Assembly (NCBI GenBank): GCA_002163975.1
Contig: CP019636.1
Span: 6,141,501 to 6,205,500, forward strand
Direction: 5' to 3'
DNA length: 64,000 nucleotides
Source of the DNA: Nostocales cyanobacterium HT-58-2
GTDB taxonomy: Bacteria > Cyanobacteriota > Cyanobacteriia > Cyanobacteriales > Nostocaceae
Shown: piece after piece, positions 62,071 through 64,000 of the stretch
How the letters are laid out: each line of letters begins with the position of its first letter
How positions within the stretch are numbered: position 1 is the stretch's first letter
Made by a program: the position numbers and the translations under genes
Notes under the pieces: model-generated
What the model saw: only the letters and a program-made list of their open reading frames with translations
What the model was told of the DNA's origin: nothing
The model's database searches: none

Positions 62071-62520
62071 CTAACATAAGTCAAAAGCTGAATCAGGATT
62101 CAATTTCTCACAAAGGTAGCGGCGAACAAGAGCTTCTAGGTCTTCTATCATGTAAGGCTTACTGATGTAATCGTTGAAGCCTGCATCAAGAATGCGTTCT
62201 TTGTCCTCCGTACTAGCCAATGCTGTAACTGCAATAGTTGCAATATTGCTGGTGAGCGGTTCTTGTTTCAGGGAACGCACAATATCAATCCCACTAAGAC
62301 CAGGTAACAAAATATCTAGCAGTATCAAGTCTGGCTGATACTCCTTCGCAACAGGTATGGTCGTTGAGCTATCCTTTTGACATATAAGCTTACAACCGAG
62401 GGACTCAAGAGCATAACTCAACAGGACTAGGTTGTCTTCATTATCCTCTACCGCCAATATTAAAGGCGCCAGAGGCTTTTGCCTCTTTTTATCACTCATA
62501 AATACTTGCGCCTGTTCCAT
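62071..62520 (-). CDS. single-domain response regulator
   Basis: The 149-residue protein has a receiver fold: LILAVEDNEDNLVLLSYALE, Asp69 in PDLILLDILLPGLSGID, Thr in IAVTALAST and Lys in YISKPYMIEDL. It belongs to the CheY/DivK-like class with no output domain. An alternative start is Met8, which removes a short polar extension. Its stop is 11 bp from that of the DUF2294 gene, and the two converge. A partner could be any of the three nearby kinases. Confidence 0.92.
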   Translation of the reverse strand: MEQAQVFMSDKKRQKPLAPLILAVEDNEDNLVLLSYALESLGCKLICQKDSSTTIPVAKEYQPDLILLDILLPGLSGIDIVRSLKQEPLTSNIATIAVTALASTEDKERILDAGFNDYISKPYMIEDLEALVRRYLCEKLNPDSAFDLC

Positions 62521-63379
62521 TTCTTCTCCTGAAGATTTGTATGAAATTCATCATTTGTCTTAAGAGAACGAACGAGGCATTCCGCGAGCGGCGGTGGGAT
62601 AGCGCTCTATCTAGACTGGCTCGTGTCTCAACTTTAGCCAAGTTGATTCCCCTTGATCACCCCACTAGCTCTTTGGAAAGAATACCTTAAGTCAACAGAG
62701 TGAGAAGGCACTCCTTCATTATATGTAAAATGGATAAAAATGTTAGCAAATAAGTCATAAGTACTTAATATATTTAATAATTATTTAACTAAGTATGTCT
62801 AAAGATACATATATGCATGACATTGTGTTACACAAAGTTAACCAAACTCCCTTTGAGGAGAAATTCCCCCTGTATTGCAATGAAGTCAAAAGCACTATAG
62901 GTTCTTGACATATTTTGTAGTATGAAAGTAGTATAGAATCAAGTAAGAAAAAGTCTTGGCTGATACAAATATTGGCTTTTTAAAGGTGGTGCGATGTATA
63001 CCAGGTTTGAATCTAAACAGAGAAGTATTATATAAATTTTGTTGATGCAATACCCAAAACTGTCAAATCTGGAATCGCATTTTCTAAAATCAAAATCATC
63101 TAACAGGTAGCATCTCCAAGAATTGAACTACTTGCATGCCCTAAGACTCACAGCTTGTCTACACAGTCCGAAAGAAAATTTACCAACACTCTAATATAGC
63201 GGGTATGAAGCAAAATTCGAGAGACCGCTTTAGACATTTCTATGGTAAAAATCATTTCAAGTGATGGATAACGGCTGCTCTGGCAACTTATACGCGAGTG
63301 GTTTATATTACGATAAAACTTTTGCCAAATCTCCTACATTAGGAGAGGCTGACTCCACCACTGCGTCACAACTGACAAT
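62521..63379. other. long AT-rich intergenic region
   Basis: The 859-bp stretch contains no convincing gene. The 93-codon frame at 63261-63542 overlaps the real gene at 63380 in another frame and is rejected. Apart from AT-rich runs and a gtgagaaggcactcc-type imperfect hairpin at 62700-62715, nothing stands out. Confidence 0.5.
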
Positions 63380-64000
63380 ATGGACTTTGAATACTATAGA
63401 AATAACGAAAGTACTCCTGCCAATAGCAACCGTCAAAGCTTACTTGCAAGTGGCTGGCGACCCTTCCATAGAGAGTTGGACTGGGAGTTTGTATGGCAAC
63501 TATTGTCTAACGATACGCGGGAGTTTACTCAAAAAAGTTTGAATTTAGTCAGTAATTTTGCGGAAATTTTAGGACGGAATAATTATACCTGGTGGGCTAA
63601 TTTATTAAATGTTGTCTCTGACAATACGCGCTACGAAATAGAAAAATTTTGGAATTACATCACACCTGATCCTCTGTCACCAGACCATCGTTACAAAGAT
63701 GTTTTAAGTACTGAAACGCCTATCGTCCAATTCGTTAGCCGCAATAGTATTCCAATTGATTATGTTCTTAATCGTCTTCAAGAAATTACTGTCTTACGCG
63801 TTTTAGATGTGTTGAAATGTCCTGACATTATCACTCAATATTATTTAGAAAGAGATTTTTATTTTCCTGCAGAAAAATTTGTGAGTTGGGAGCGTTTGGA
63901 CGTTGTGAACACCGTTTATGCTTACTGGTGTAAGTATGACGTTTGGCTACAAATAGACTGCTTTGATCGGGGACGACGACAGTATACTTTAATGGCAAAA
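63380..64000 (+). CDS. unrecognised protein, truncated by the right window edge
   Basis: From ATG 63380 an open frame of 207 codons continues to the window end without a stop. It reads MDFEYYRNNESTPANSNRQS and is rich in aromatic residues (GWRPFHRELDWEFVWQLL, then NNYTWWANLL and IEKFWNYITPDPLSP). A middle segment (IPIDYVLNRLQEITVLRVLD) looks helical. There is no signal peptide or membrane segment in the visible part. No family is recognised. A stop codon ten codons upstream and the single available ATG fix the start; no ribosome binding site is evident. Confidence 0.7.
   Translation, partial: MDFEYYRNNESTPANSNRQSLLASGWRPFHRELDWEFVWQLLSNDTREFTQKSLNLVSNFAEILGRNNYTWWANLLNVVSDNTRYEIEKFWNYITPDPLSPDHRYKDVLSTETPIVQFVSRNSIPIDYVLNRLQEITVLRVLDVLKCPDIITQYYLERDFYFPAEKFVSWERLDVVNTVYAYWCKYDVWLQIDCFDRGRRQYTLMAK

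Noticed and set aside
63261..63542. 93-codon ORF at the right end
   Set aside because: It overlaps in another frame the longer open frame from 63380, whose composition is much more protein-like and which continues past the edge.

Overview
The window comes from a filamentous, probably heterocyst-forming cyanobacterium (Nostocales; the style resembles Scytonema, Tolypothrix or Brasilonema, but the genus cannot be fixed from sequence alone). The signs are frequent HIP1 octamers (gcgatcgc), cyanobacteria-specific genes (pipX, sepF/cdv2, a GUN4-domain protein, homogentisate phytyltransferase, a SUMT-HemD fusion, DUF1400, TIGR02587/02588), short tandem heptamer repeats, and dense GC-rich mosaic repeats between and inside genes.

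Layout. 1-5.1 kb: a GUN4-domain gene cut by the left edge, a 1.4 kb gene-poor stretch with hairpins and mosaic repeats, a secreted beta-helix/SLH protein and a stand-alone DUF1400 protein. 5.1-11.7 kb (minus strand): the translation/transcription cluster rimP-nusA-ylxR-infB, split by a repeat block between rimP and nusA. 11.9-24.3 kb: a membrane protein of unknown function, a secreted peptidoglycan-binding protein, a ClpP/SppA-like membrane protease, then a signalling cluster made of a WD40 Ser/Thr kinase, a membrane c-haem sensor with HAMP, a second Ser/Thr kinase, a PhnD-like lipoprotein and a double-FHA ABC transporter. 24.3-32.6 kb: tRNA-Val(CAC), pabB, and the pipX-pipY-sepF-proC group, then a Ski2-type helicase. 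32.9-46.2 kb: a secreted Cys protein, a MerR regulator, a pentapeptide-repeat protein, yraN, queA, TPR proteins, ktrB-ktrA potassium uptake, a tocopherol pair (methyltransferase plus phytyltransferase), SUMT-HemD and coaE. 46.9-62.5 kb: a stress and signal-transduction region with a low-temperature-induced-type protein, Dps, a GsiB/YflT-like plus ChaB protein, TIGR02587/02588, CsbD and GlsB, interleaved with three histidine kinases or hybrids, a LuxR-type regulator, single-domain response regulators and a DUF2294 protein. The right edge cuts an unrecognised gene that starts at 63380.

How the parts work together. The tocopherol, haem/sirohaem, K+ uptake, Dps, CsbD and GlsB genes together suggest a lineage adapted to light, oxidative and osmotic or desiccation stress. 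The 15.5-24.3 kb cluster could couple a haem-based redox or ligand signal to Hanks-type phosphorylation, read out by the FHA domains of an exporter. This is the best candidate for an undescribed system, but the idea rests on gene proximity and domain logic only.

The most distinctive sequence-level feature is repeat DNA that has entered reading frames without breaking them (pabB three times, yraN, queA, the SUMT-HemD linker, a WD40 blade). There are also two orphan IS200/IS605-like right ends without an intact tnpB, a possible inverted-repeat element between pipY and sepF, an orphan promoter-terminator pair that may encode a roughly 50-nt RNA, and a proC start codon formed by a heptamer repeat array. 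No CRISPR array, complete insertion sequence, rRNA or prophage was seen.
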